The translations under genes were made by a program, and so were the position numbers. Source: Macrocybe gigantea (Eukaryota; Basidiomycota; Agaricomycetes; Agaricales; Callistosporiaceae). From it: a DNA stretch of 64,000 nucleotides. This document shows, piece after piece, positions 11,819 to 23,546 of the stretch (positions are counted from its first letter, which is position 1; every line of letters starts with the position of its first letter). The stretch is from the NCBI GenBank assembly GCA_011319805.1, contig SJRY01000229.1:620001-684000 (forward strand). The letters are read 5' to 3'. The notes under the pieces are model-generated. The model was not told the DNA's origin. It did not search any database and worked only from the letters and a program-made list of their open reading frames with translations.

Positions 11819-12676
11819 GGTTGCTGAATCGGAAGATGGGTGTGAGATGTGGTTCGAGATGGAACGAGGGTGGGCTGAGTGCGTGTGATTTCTGGGGACA
11901 TTGTCAGCGGACGGGCGCCTGATTCATGACGTGGAACGCGGAACACACCAGGCACGACAGAAACAAGCAGACTTGGAAAAGGAGGAGAAAGATGGATGAT
12001 GGATGTTCGGAGGAAAGAGCGGAAGAGAGAACTATGGATAGAGATGTGGGACAGAGTGAGAGGTAGATGGTTATATCAGACTGCCAAATTTCGGGCTTGT
12101 CACTTGTCAGGTCGCTGGCTACCCTGCGAACAGCCAATCCGCGCCCAGCAACCCATCAGGCATCATTCACAGAATTTCGAGAATCGCGTGCACATAGCAA
12201 TATATAATAACCATAGCTCGCCGTATAAAACAGCCTCCTCGAGACATACAAGTAATTCCGCCTGGTCGCCAACAAGATGCATTAAGATAGTGAAAATCGA
12301 CAAGCAAAAAAAAAGATAATAAGTAAACAAGAAAGACGAGTGAACGGATGGCGCCGTCCATTAAATTGACGAGGCCGATCACTGAGGAGGCTGAGACGCT
12401 GAGGGAGGAGAATGGTCGCGAAGGGCGAAGAACCAGATAGGAGTTGGCAGGCGAAGCAAGAAGACAAGGAGCGTGAGGGTGGGTAAAGGTATGAATCAGT
12501 ATGGTATAAACGCGCTGATTATTCAGGTGGCGTGGGCCCCCAATCAGCAATAAAAATACGGAGTGGAAGGTATTCGCGTCACTTTGGGCATGATTTGCAG
12601 CTACCCGACCGCCTATTGGCTACAAAAACAAAATGCGAAAAAGCACGAAATCCGTGAACTCGCAGACTCGATCACA
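11819..12676. other. Intergenic between the two G-gamma genes
   Basis: Promoter of copy A and 3' flank of copy B. A short A-run lies at about 12306. No coding region recognised. Confidence 0.4.
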
Positions 12677-13112
12677 TTATCGTGCAGTTGCAGCCTTGAG
12701 CGGGGGTGCGTATGGATCTTCGCTCTTGCTGACCGGACCCCATACAGATGGCACCTGCGTTGGGACAATGGGGAGAGGGATGAATGAGTGAGCATTCAGA
12801 TGAGCCATGCCCGCTTTCAGAGACATACCAGGTGATCCTTGGTTGCTTTGCAATAGCGAATCAAACTGGCGAAAGCGATTTCAAGACGTCAGCGCTGCAC
12901 TCATCTCAGAACGGTACACATGGGCGCACCTTTGACTGGCCTCGCTCACTTTGATTCTGGGCCTTGCAAGGTCCTCCCGCAGCCGCTGATTGTGTTCGTT
13001 CAGCCGGCGCAACTTAAGCTCGGACATGGATTGCTGGCAAGAGGGAATGGTTGTCAGCACGCACGCGCAAGAGAGACACGAACCGATCCACCTTGTGCGG
13101 ACGAGAATTCAT
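12677..13112 (-). CDS. G-protein gamma subunit, copy B (CaaX tail out of frame as read)
   Basis: Tandem paralogue of copy A. Exon 1 (13112-13092) encodes MNSRPHK. The next exon gives [18 protein letters not shown] and [11 protein letters not shown], then [12 protein letters not shown] and [18 protein letters not shown]. Four exons, with two intron positions shared with copy A. In the sequence as given, the last codons read PPLKAATAR and stop at 12677, with no CaaX box. One additional C in the C5 tract (minus strand; G5 at 12702-12706) would instead give a tail ending CNCTIM with a stop at 12672, a standard prenylation box. So either the copy has truly lost its lipid anchor or the homopolymer is one base short in this sequence; I favour the latter because similar breaks occur across the window. 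Confidence 0.8.
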
Positions 13113-13415
13113 GACGAATCGATTTGTACTTTTTTTTATAACCCGAATTGTAGAGCTGGCGCTGAGGGTGCCGACCAAAGGCGCGAAGAGATTAATGAAA
13201 TGATGACTTGTAAAGGAACAGGGCCTTTCATTAGGCCAGGTTCGACAACAGAACCAGCGAGGACGGACGGACTCACAGAGCAACGATGAGAGGAAAAGAA
13301 AGCGTGTGGAATGGTCAGGTTAGTCAAACGGTTATTCCGACCAGCCCAGACGGTGAACCGATGGCCAGATCAGCGGAGTTGGAAATCCTCCGTCCCTTTT
13401 GTTGATTCAACCCAA

Positions 13416-14523
13416 ATGGCCCGCACCCATCGCTCTCCGTCCGCCAGGTCCAAATACCACCTCAAGTCTCCTAGTTATCGTGCGTTTCGCAGCGCTTTTG
13501 CATTGGGCCCCGATATCTGACGCGCTTTGGCTTTTTTCGTGTGGAAAATGTTGTAGGTCTCAAGCACCTGGATCGCCGTTCAGGGACACCCACTGGTAGC
13601 ACGCGTCGCAAGAACCCACTGGTCGGAAGCGCGGACGAACGTCATCTCCGACGAGCCCATGACGCTACCGACGCTCGCGACTTCCTGAAGACTTTTCCGT
13701 CATTCAGCAATCAGGCGCACCACGCGATAGACCCTGATTCAGACGAGGACGAAGATGAGACACGCTTCGAGGACTCGTTCTTTCATTGGGAAGAGGAAAG
13801 CACGCTTTTCTCGGACCTACTCGACGACTCGTGCGCCTTTTAAACTTATTATCAGTGCGCATATAGTCACTTTCAGAAACGATTTACAGCCCAAGCGAGC
13901 TGACGGATCAGAAAGTGGAAGCATTGGTCAATTCTTTGCAGACCTCTCTCGATGCGGACGGCAAGGAATTGAAGAAGGAAATAGCTGACACCCTAGTTCC
14001 AACTGTCAATCGCGTCAAGACACTTTACAAAGTGCTGGATGAGAAGGTCGACCGGGATTATGCAAACGGTCTGTTAACCTTCAACAGTGCATGCAAGAAG
14101 ATGGAAGCAGCAGCGATCAAAGAGCAAGATGAACTCAATTACGCTTACAAGACCTCGCAGGTATATTGTTTCCTGCATTGACTAGCATGTTCTAAACTCT
14201 AGGCTCCAATACAAGGAAAAGATGGTTGACCTCGTCGAGCAATTACGCGAGACCTACGCACAGCGCGAGGCGCTGTGGACTGATCTGGAAACTGCTGTGG
14301 AAAATCTTGGTAAACCTTTGTTCCTCCCGGACGTCATCGTTGAGAAATTCAGCGCAACTGGACCAAAGTCTCTCCGACATTGCTTTTATTACAGGGCATG
14401 CCTGCAAAGGTGGAACGCACAATCAGCACTCTTGAGAAACAAGTCTTGTCACTGGAAAAGGACGGCGATGAACTAGCTAGCGCTGCGGAAAAGGTTAAGA
14501 GTCTTCTCACCAAATTTGCTTAG
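13416..14523 (+). CDS. Coiled-coil protein of unknown function
   Basis: Starts MARTHRSPSARSKYH, a short basic region, followed by an acidic linker (DPDSDEDEDETRFEDSFF, residues roughly 70-90). A long helical part follows with heptad-like spacing (KVEALVNSLQTSLDADGKEL; DEKVDRDYANGLLTFNSA; VERTISTLEKQVLSLEKDG) and ends LLTKFA. I infer four or five exons and about 250-260 residues. Two acceptor sites (near 14219 and 14397) do not join cleanly with the best donors, so local exon borders are uncertain or affected by indels. The architecture (basic N-terminus, acidic stretch, coiled coil) would suit a cytoskeletal or kinetochore scaffold, but I do not recognise the family and assign no function. 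Confidence 0.6.
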
Positions 14524-15597
14524 ACGTTCTTCCTGCTCCTGGCTCGTGACCCTGACTGTGCTTTTTATTTCTGTCTCTATCCTCCGAAACTGTCATCGTT
14601 TTATCTGGAGTTCCTTTTTGGTACGACACGTCGTATGATCTCCTGTCGTCAGCATGAAATTCGCTTTGATTCTCTATGCTTTGCAACTTCATACAAGTCA
14701 ACGTGGAGCACTAGAATCCGAGTTTCGAATGACGTCGGCTACGGGTCTGATCGACTGCAGGCTTGTGACGTCGAGAGCATATAAATACTGTTCTCTTTCA
14801 TTCGGTCACTCGTCTGGCTGGCCTGGTAATAACGCATTTGTCTATTCTACCGTCGCATACATGCAGCGTGACGCCAACGCACAGGATGCTCAACGCCCTA
14901 TCCGATTGCGACGCCGATTCCGCTGCTATATTCTGCCCGACCTCAGGCGGTCCTGCGTAGCATGATCTCATCCTCCACCAAGGGTATCCAGGCGTACCGT
15001 CCTGTCCAACCATGCATGACAGCACTTGCAGGGAACCTCACTGCAATGTCGGACAATTCTCTTCCATGTGCCGCTGAGACATCGACTCGACGTGTCGGCG
15101 AATCCGTCATGGCAAGCGAGCGATCTTCTGACACCGTTGTTGGCTTTCCATTCACGAGCTTTGTTCACTTTTTCAGGACGTGTGTGTACAAGCAGAAACA
15201 CCGTGTTCCAGTCAACTATATGCGGCCCCGAAGCTGACGATCAGGCCCATCTCCCCAGACACTCTGATAGCCCTCACGGAACCTTTTCTCATGGCGTGGT
15301 GTACCGACCCAAACTTTGTCATTGAGCCTTGGGCTTCTACCGCGCGAGATGACCGGCTAGATGTCATGACCCCGCCAAATTCATCGCCACATCGGCATGC
15401 GACACGAGTCAATCCGTGGGTTACTAGCTTTCCTTTCTTTTACAAATTGAGACTTTTAGACACGGTTATGGATTCCAATAAATGCTGTGTTTACCTTGAC
15501 CAACTCGGCTGACCTGTAATTCCGATGCAGCTGCGGCCAACCCTGATATATATGTACTTCTCATCCCCGGTACACTCAACGTCTGCATGAACTTTAC
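14524..15597. other. Intergenic upstream of lipase gene
   Basis: No supported gene. A TATA-like motif (ATATAAAT, near 14780) stands alone. TATATA at about 15546-15551 lies ~50 bp before the lipase start and could be its TATA box. Confidence 0.4.
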
Positions 15598-15601
15598 ATG
15601 A
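15587..15601 (+). promoter_or_regulatory. Four-codon upstream ORF overlapping the lipase start codon
   Basis: ATG AAC TTT ACA TGA at 15587-15601: its stop codon overlaps the ATG of the lipase gene (15598) in an ATGA arrangement. This is seen directly; a role in translational control (termination-coupled reinitiation or repression) is inference. Confidence 0.45.
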
Positions 15602-17185
15602 TATTTCCCTTGTCGTTGCTCTCCTTCGTCCTATACCTCTTTGGCATTCAGCCCGAGATACCTCTCCAGCCGGTGGACCCGCGTCCGACAATCTCTCCGC
15701 AGCCGTCTCTGTCCAGCAGATACCTCACTTTTCAGTCAAAGCAAGTCCTCCAGCAACCGGACGGCTCTACGCCTGCATCTCCATTCGTCGCATCGGAGGA
15801 GGATCCTGGAACCGCTCCGTCGCTGACGATCAAAGCCCGGCCGACGACCGTCTACAGGCCCCGCTCGCCGGAAGTCATCGAGCAAGCCCGCTACCACTCG
15901 CTGCATTTCGACGAGAGCATACCCGTGGAGTGGGACCGTCTGGAGGTGCTCGGTCCAGATGTGGAAGACAGGCAGACCCTGGCGCAGCTGGCGCGCATGA
16001 GCGGAAATGCGTATGCGGTCGGGCCTGGGGCGCATAATTGGTACGACGTCGATGAAGTATGGAATAGCGTGCGTATTCTTATCTCTTTTCCTCCTTGTCT
16101 CTGGTCCTTCTTGCTAATCAAGGTGCCCCGTGCATTGTTCAGAGCTTTCCATTTGGATGGCAGGAAGACGAGGGCTTTCGCGGGCACGTTTTCGATCTTC
16201 GGACAATTCTACTGTGGTTCTTTCGATCAAGGGGACGACGGTACGGGGACCTACGTCCAAGCTAGATAAATATAACGATAATCTGTAAGGAACTTATTCG
16301 ACCTTATCAGAACTCGCGCTGATCCATGTGCCTATAGATTATTTTCATGTTGTTGTGCACGAGTTAACGTCCGATGGGTATTTCGAACCGTCTGCAACTG
16401 CTATGCGGACCACTGGCGCTGCGACAACTCCTGTCTGAGCAGCGCTTTGATCCAAGATAGCTTGTTCTATTCGATCGGCGTCGTGAGTTCACCCCTCCCT
16501 CCATCTTTCTCTTCTGTGATTTGTTTATTTTTCGATACGAAAACAGAAACTGGTCAATGACCTTCTCCGCATGTACCCCTCTGCGGACGTCTGGCTGGTC
16601 GGGCACTCGCTCGGCGGCGCTCTTGCCAGTCTCCTGGGCTCCACCTATGGCCTCCCAGCCGTCGCGTTCGAGTCTCCAGGCGAGCGCCTCGCCGCGAGTC
16701 GCTTGCATCTCCCTCTGCCCTGGCAAGCAGACACGGCAACTGCACAACCGAACCCGGACCTGCCCATCCCATTGCCCCCTGCCCCGGTGGCCGTGACGCA
16801 CGTATACCACACCGCGGACCCGATCCCGCAGGGCGCGTGCACGGGCTGGCTCTCGCCGTGCGCGAACGCGGGCTACGCGCTCGAGACACGGTGCCACTTG
16901 GGCAAGACGATCGTGTATGACACCGTGGGCAGGCTCGGATGGAATGTTGACGTGCGGACGCACATCGTACGCCATGTGATCCACAGGATCCTCGAACTGG
17001 ATGACATGGAGTGGGAGAAAGGCAGGGAGGTGCCGCTTGCGCGTGAAGAGGACGAATGCGTGGTATGTCGCCTTCTAGCATTGTGCTGCTCCCCCGCCTT
17101 TCACGCTTGCTCATGTCTGGCTCATCAGGATTGTCACAAATGGGAATTTGGTGACTTCAAGGATATTGATATAGACGACATGTAA
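15598..17185 (+). CDS. atg15: Atg15-type lipase (vacuolar phospholipase of autophagy)
   Basis: Class 3 lipase. Atg15 proteins enter the vacuole as membrane proteins and lyse autophagic bodies. An N-terminal signal anchor (MIFPLSLLSFVLYLFGI) is followed by the Atg15-like SFPFGWQEDEGFRGHVF, then DNSTVVLSIKGTTVRGP, a Cys-rich part (SCCCARVN, TVCNCYADHWRCDNSC) and the nucleophile elbow VWLVGHSLGGALASLLG (GHSLG Ser). Asp/His of the triad are probably in the DPIPQGACTG and RTHIVRHVIH regions. Five exons, about 450 residues; ends DIDIDDM at 17185. The two conserved blocks around 16190 lie in different frames with no room for an intron: one extra T in the T4 at 16189-16192 would join them. The gene is therefore broken as read, or the sequence has a 1-base error. 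Confidence 0.85.
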
Positions 17186-17306
17186 TATATGCGACGTACC
17201 ATTGTACGGTGATAAGCGTGTACTAACGAGGAGATCGGGCCTAAGGAAATTGACAACGATGCTGACAGTTCATCAGAGCCATCTCTCCAGCAAGGTATGG
17301 GCGCTA

Positions 17307-19116
17307 TCATCCATGGGATCGGGTTCCTCCAATGAGCCGGCCCTGGACGTACACTTGCGCAATGTTCCTGTCATCTCCACAAAACATGAACTTCTCCAAC
17401 AATCGGTCAATGTCCTCAGCGTTCCGGATCCCCGCATCGTGAGCATCGCTCCACACGCCCGGGTTCGTGCTCCGGCGGCCTAGGCTGACGAACAACGCAT
17501 CGAAGCTCTTCCCGGGCGCGAACGACCCCACCTGCGAGTCGATGGCGCACACTTCGGCGCCCCCCAACGTCGCGAGGTACAGCAGAGTTGCCACAGACAG
17601 CTGGCGGCCCGCGAACTTGAACAACTTCACGTCATTGAGGGTGTCCTGCGGTTTCGGCTGCATGGATATGACCTTGGCCGCTATGCTCGCATTCTGGATG
17701 GTGTTGAGAATGGACATGGAAAAGCCGCCCGAGACGTCCGTTCCGAGTCCGACCTGTATTGATGACCGGTAGCCAGTGATGAGGATTCATCATGGAGGTA
17801 GCACCTCGGCAATAAAAACCACTCACCTTGATGCCTCTATCTAAATATTCGCCGATCGGGGCCACGCCGCTGCTGAGGTTGAAGTTGCTCGTCGGGCAGT
17901 GACTTATGCCAGCGCCGCGCCGTGCAATGAGCTCAACCTCGTCCTTCTCCAGATGCACCGCGTGAGCGAGGACTGTGTTGGAGCGAAGGAGCCCAAACGA
18001 ATCGTACACGGACGCGTAGTTGGGACAGCCGGGAAAGAGCTGCTTGGTGAAGGCGACTTCGGACTTGTTCTCGGAGATGTGCGTCTGGATGTGTAGTGAT
18101 GGCTCATCCGACGCTACTTTACCGAGGGAGGCCAGAAGCTCCGACGTGCATGATATTGCGAACCGAGGAGTCAAGATGGGCTGGACTAGAGGATGGGGTG
18201 CGTCTTCCCGGCAGATGTGCGTGGTAAGCTCCGTATATGGGCAATAAGGTCCTTTGTCTCTGCTATAGAGCTTTCCACGGACTCGTCTATATAATTCTCA
18301 GGACAGTTTCTGTCCATATTGCATTTCTGCAAGTCTTGAAAGGTCAAGTCTGATTGTTGCACTTTCAAAGAGGAACACTTACGCCAATAAAAGCTCGCTG
18401 GCCTGAGGTAGTAAACTGGGTCAGAGATAGCTCAACAGGGGAAAAACAGGAATGCTTACCGCTTCTATGTACGATGTCTGCTAGCACTTTGGTAGCCTCT
18501 AAATGACGAGTACCGTAATAGCAACATGTAGTAGTCTGGCAGGACAATATCTTCAGTGAACGGCTAAAGTGATTAACAGTGGGTACAAACTCCAAAACTG
18601 ATAACTCTTTCAATGACCGACTCGTATGACCGTCGCGCATAATCTATGTTTGAGAATTTGGCCTCTGTAGGGAATGTCACGTTGTTCAACCAGTCGAGCA
18701 ACTCGTACTGCTGTCCACTATCAGGCTGCTCCCTCAGCAAAACCAAATTCGGCAGCATATGTTTGACTGACCTTCCAGCGTTTGGAAATTGGGGCGCATG
18801 CTGCGCAAAACAATTGAACAAAGCTGCTTTGAGAATTAATCCAACCTCCGCTCACGGTATGTGTATCAATGAATCCAGGCATGATGAACTCATCGGACGG
18901 CACGACATGGATGTACGCGTCAACAAGGCCATGTTTGGCGAGCGTCTCCTGCAGCATATGCTCCGGAACATCGTCCTCGACCCAGTCCACGTTCCCCGAA
19001 GGTCCGACTGAGATGAGGCAGCGCGGAAGCGCCGCATACTTTGTGAGCGTCATCGGGTTGACGACGGCTCCATAGAAGATCCCAGAAGCGCTAGTGCTGG
19101 ATTGGGCGACGTCCAT
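17307..19116 (-). CDS. gud1: Guanine deaminase
   Basis: Zinc amidohydrolase converting guanine to xanthine in purine salvage/catabolism. The start at 19116 gives MDVAQSSTSASGIFYGAVV. The metal-binding HxH is in IMPGFIDTHTHAPQFPNAG (split by an intron), followed by YYGTRHLEATKVLADIV, ILTPRFAISCTSELLASLG, HIQTHISENKSEV, HAVHLEKDE and the C-terminal metal ligand region VGLGTDVSGGFSMSI. It ends GRLIGGTRSHG. About 470 residues in eight or so exons. Between IAHIRSLP and HPLVQPILTPRF the frame changes with no GT donor available in between. One more C in the C4 run (G4 at 18195-18198 on +) would restore continuity. An upstream in-frame ATG exists, but the chosen start fits the family. Confidence 0.88.
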
Positions 19117-22100
19117 GACTGCAGAGTATGAATGAGAGTCGTGCGCTAGGCTCGCGTGACGCTTGGCATGTCGGGTCTTGGGGCATGCTGATGCCGACTT
19201 GAACACCTGCTGGGGGAACATAAGCGGATTAGATAAGGAACTCGGAACAAAACGCACCTTGCACAGACTCCTCCATGCCAGCAGAGATGGCGAAGGGAAG
19301 TCACACTTGTCTGTATAATAACGGGTGGGCAGCTCCTCCTGCGAACGCGACCTATCTGCTATTTTGCATGGTGATTGATAGCTGACAAAACTGCCAACGG
19401 CCAAGCCATAGAAACCTTGTCCACCAAGAATAAGGATGCGATCCGAAGTGTCTTCTGACCGTTCTTGTTGTTCTCTTCTTGCTGCGAAACGTCGCACTGC
19501 CACGAATAAAGCCTAGCCGTCTTTGGGAAGAAAACACCGCAGACGCTCCGTCTGGACTGTATTCCAGCGGTTCCGCGGGGAAACGGCCTGCCTCTTGCAT
19601 CACACGAGAAAAAGAACCACAAGGAGTTGCAGGTTCTTTACGGCAGTATTGGACCCGGCCAACGCTTCTTTCATTCTAATAGCACTCGCGGATCGTTGCC
19701 TTGCTGATGACCTTCTAGGTTCTTGGATGCAGTCTTGCTTGCGGTAAACGTGTGGCTTCGCACGATCATGCCAACCATGGTGTAGGATGCGGCTTTAAAG
19801 GCTTAAGTGCCGGAGAAATCAGACATTTTCGTCACTCTTGGGCTCGTTTTTCTCATGTCGAGCTCTAATCGCAAGGGACAGTTTTTGCTTGGGAGTCACA
19901 AGCGTGGCGCATCAATGTTAAACAGACCTCGGTGTTGTGTTTTCTCTTCAGCCGTTGTCTGATGTGTGTACCATGTGGAACTTCTGACGAAATGTTTCCA
20001 AGTCTTCTGTTCACATTTCATCCGTTCGCGCCGGCCTGTTCGCTCACTGATGTCTTCTGTCATTTAATTTCAGAGTTCAAGACTAGGTGAGGTTTGGCAA
20101 GTGTCAAGGGGTTCGGCTTTTAAATGGCAAGCATCAGGTCACGATGGGAGAACATATCAAATTGCCGTAGACTGGAGGATCGATGCTTGAGTTCTACCGC
20201 CTGCCACGTCACGGCCTGGATGGTTTAACAGTGCGCCATGGGCACATGGGAAGCCAACTCAGCAGCCAATTGCCACGTACTGGTTTCGAAACCTCCAAGG
20301 CCGAAATGCATCACGAGCGCAAGGTAAATCAAATGCACATCTCGCTGGGACTCAAATTCCGAGCGATACGATGTCGACATCACATCATCAGATGGAACCG
20401 CGCTTCCATTGCGCAGCGACAGGAAAACTGATGCAAGTCTCCCTCTCACCGGACCGCCAACATATCCCTTTATTCTTGCAGGTGGTTTCATGACAAGTGG
20501 CATGCAGGTCATCACAGGTCTGTCCTCGGTTCTTGGGTCTGTGCCTATCCATATGGCATTTGTGGATACTGTCCTGTCTTCGTTCGCTTTTTGGGCGGTT
20601 CGCGCTCTTCTTCGCTAGACTTTTCGTTGCCAGGAACGCTCTTGTCTCGCATGGACTTGGAATGGAGCCGCCAATGAGCATGAGAGGAAAGAGCGCGAGC
20701 AGCCAGAATTCGGTTTTCTTATTGCGAGCGCCCCGAACTTATTCCTTTTGGGATATATTTCAAATCTCAGGTTCTTCTCTTTTGCAAGCGCAGAACGTTC
20801 ATTCGACGTTCACAAATTTAAGCTATCAGAATATTCAGGAGCGTGTCCGTCATTTCAAACTGGCCATCGCCACAGCACAGATCAAGTGTTAGAAATTATT
20901 CTAAGACCTGCGTTCCCCTGTGGTGTTTGCCCATTCCTATCAAGGCTGAGACCAGTGGGCGCTACCGAGGTCCCCATTTATCATCACGTCAAGAATTATC
21001 TGTCTGATCCATCTATCCAGGTTAATAGCTTGCTGAGGGGCAATCATGATACCCATTTGAACCAGACTAGCGATCATTGACCTGATTAATTGTCTTATCC
21101 TTTACATACACGCTATCGTCCAAGGGTTGAGCCTTCTCAGAGTTCTCCCGCAGGAAACGTCCTGATCGTGAGAGCGACGTGATGTAGTCTCAAGAACAGG
21201 TATTAGACGAGAACAGGCCAAGCCCGTTACAGCTTCGGCCCCAGTCTGGGTGCCAGGGCTTTATTTAGGCGGCGACTCTCTGTGGACCCGGGAGCGGCTA
21301 CCCGTGTGCATTCGGGACAAGAGAACTAATATAAGTAATAAGATGGGGATAGTCAATGTCAGTCAGCCTGGGTTCTCGTTCGTGGAGCCGAATTGTCCAA
21401 CGAGGGGACATATTGCTTCGCTTTTGATGAGTGGCATGACAGGCACGTAAATTTTTTTTGGCTTTCCATGAGGCGCGCTCGACGCGTCGATATCGTCACG
21501 CCTGACGCGTCTTTTCGCGTTTTTACGTCGAAAAGCTGTAAAGAAGTTACGAGGGTAGAGATAAACGCGGTCTGTGTGCTTTAATTAGGTGCAAAACAAG
21601 CTAGAGAGGCGCTGAAAGGTGACAGACTCTCAGTCTGTCGCAGGCCTCGGCTGTCGCCGTCAGCTGCATGATCCGTATTTTCACCTTGGGGTTCGGCCTG
21701 TGAGTAAGCAAGTCCTGAATTGTGTTTTCTGTCTTTTGTGTGCGATCGTTCGGCAGAACAACGCGGACACTCCATTCTTGCGCGTAACGCGATAAGGTCG
21801 TTAGAAGGTTGCGTCATGAGATCAGGCAGGGAAACGGTTCAATATTCAAGGCGATCAGGAATCGTCCAGTCGCTTTCGGGTCAGCATACACGCGAGGCGA
21901 GCAGTGCAAAGAGGGTGGGTAGTGACGGCAGGCTTAGCAGCGCGAGTGACGTCTGAATTTCGTCGTTGGACATTTTTGAATTGTGAGCGCAGAGAATCCA
22001 TATTTCACGGAGCCACAGGCAATCTAGGCCTTGTTAGGTATCCTGTTAATATGTTTCCTTACGGTTAGTTGGGCGAAGGCTTGAAATTAATTACATGCAC

Positions 22101-22753
22101 GACTGTAGCGGAGTAGGTACATAGACAGCCTTTGGAGATAGGATCGCAGCAATCCCTGACGAGACTGATTGAGTTGGTGGCTGAAGATTGATGTCGATGT
22201 GGGGTCGCATTCACGACAGACGTGGTCGCTGGACGGTGATAAGGCATCGCGTGGGAGTAGTGGTCAGAAAATGGAAAACCAGGACAAGAGCGCTGAAACA
22301 AGGACTGTTGTGCAGATGCTGCTCGCAGATCAACGTTGTCATCGAAGACAAATCGTTTCTTTTTCTGGAGACCATGACCCTGGATGGCGCCTAACGCGGG
22401 CCGTCTTGCTGGCAGTATTCTTCTGTACTCAAAGACTGACTGCAGGAAAACGCGACTGAAAAATAAAATTGATAATGAAGACCGCCGGCGACGTTATAGC
22501 AGAGACAGCTTCGTGGGCGGATTGCTTGGAACTGACAGCGAACGATTGGAGGAGCCGTCTTCAGAGTGCCTGAAGGCTGTCTGATGGGAGTGGCTTCACC
22601 TCTTCACGATAATCACACCAGACAGAATTATATAAGAAAAAAAAATACAGCTCACTTCCTCCTCCTCACCTCCTCCTCTCCCGCTCCCAGCTCCAGCACT
22701 GCGACAGGCAGCTGCTCACGGTCTCGTCCTCCGTCTCTCGTCCTCCGCGCCCC
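19117..22753. other. Large gene-poor interval
   Basis: About 3.6 kb without a gene I can support. Several 60-130-codon open frames exist on both strands, but none has family similarity, coherent splice structure or consistent composition. Notable items are paired ACGCGT motifs at 21482-21487 and 21505-21510 within a CpG-rich patch, and CT-rich sequence at 22655-22690 just before the next gene. It could hold a degraded element or a lncRNA; I see no terminal repeats. Confidence 0.4.
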
Positions 22754-23546
22754 ATGCCGTCTCTCCGCCGTACCATCTCTTCCCCGTCTGTCCGCGCAAC
22801 CCCCTACCCCTCTCTTTCCCTCTCCAGTGCGTCTAGCCCAACCACCGCCGCACCAGGTAGTACCCGCGGCGTTGCATCGGGCTACAGGCGCTCATCAGGC
22901 TCAGAGACGATCGGCCGACGAGTCCTCGCGGACATCGAGTGGTGGCGGGTCGCCGACGGACAGCGTGACCAAGACACCGACCCGGAGCAGGAGGACCAGA
23001 ACCTCAACCGTGACCAGGGCACAGCCGCGTCCGGAGGTCTCTCCATTCACGAAATTCTGGATCGCGCGGGCCTTTCCTCCTCTGTATGGGGCGCGGAGCA
23101 CCATTGGGCCGCACCGCCCATCGTAATGGGGAGCTCAGCACAGGTATTTTATCGCCCATTTGCTCGACCACGCAGATTGAGATGCAATTTCTTCGTTCGC
23201 CTCTTAGACATTGCCGGCGCTGCCCACCGATGAGTTCGCGGCCCTTTCCATATCACCTTACCCTCCCGAGCGTCGGCATCATGAGCGCGACGCCTCGTTC
23301 TCGTCTGTCGACTCCACTCCCGAAGCTACGCCCGAGACCTTCAATGGTCTCCGCTTGAGCATTTCGGACGTCGATTCGACGCTACCGGATATCATTCATT
23401 CTCACTCCATCAAGGAGCACGACTACACCGGCCGCTCGCGCTGTCCTGGTGATTTATTTTTTGACTTCGCCACAGACCTGGCGGGTCCCTACGCTGATTT
23501 TGCCATGTCCCCTCTGACGTCCCCTTCACTCCATTTTTTCAACTGA
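22754..23546 (+). CDS. Conserved-looking fungal protein of unknown function
   Basis: Two exons joined by a 64-nt intron (after SSAQ, resuming TLPALPTDEF). The N-terminal ~45 residues are Ser/Thr/Pro-rich and probably disordered. The most structured piece is GRRVLADIEWWRVADGQ, which I recall as a recurring motif in Agaricomycete hypothetical proteins, followed by an acidic/Asn/Gln-rich linker and SIHEILDRAGLSSSVWGAEH. The C-terminal half (SISPYPPERRHHERDASFSS, DVDSTLPDIIHSHSI) is low complexity and ends near LTSPSLHFFN. About 240 residues. No transmembrane segment, signal or enzymatic motif. Possibly a regulatory protein; function unknown. Confidence 0.6.

Noticed and set aside
16135..16262. 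Explaining the lipase frame change by a short intron (GTTTTC...CAAG, 47 nt)
   Set aside because: It would remove the conserved STVVLSIKG strand, so a one-base error or mutation at the T4 run is more likely.
18721..19503. Longer N-terminus for guanine deaminase from an upstream in-frame ATG
   Set aside because: The extra residues are low-quality and unlike the family; MDVAQSS directly precedes the conserved start.
20388..20892. Overlapping open frames on both strands, one with hydrophobic stretches
   Set aside because: No splice structure, family pattern or consistent codon use; probably chance.
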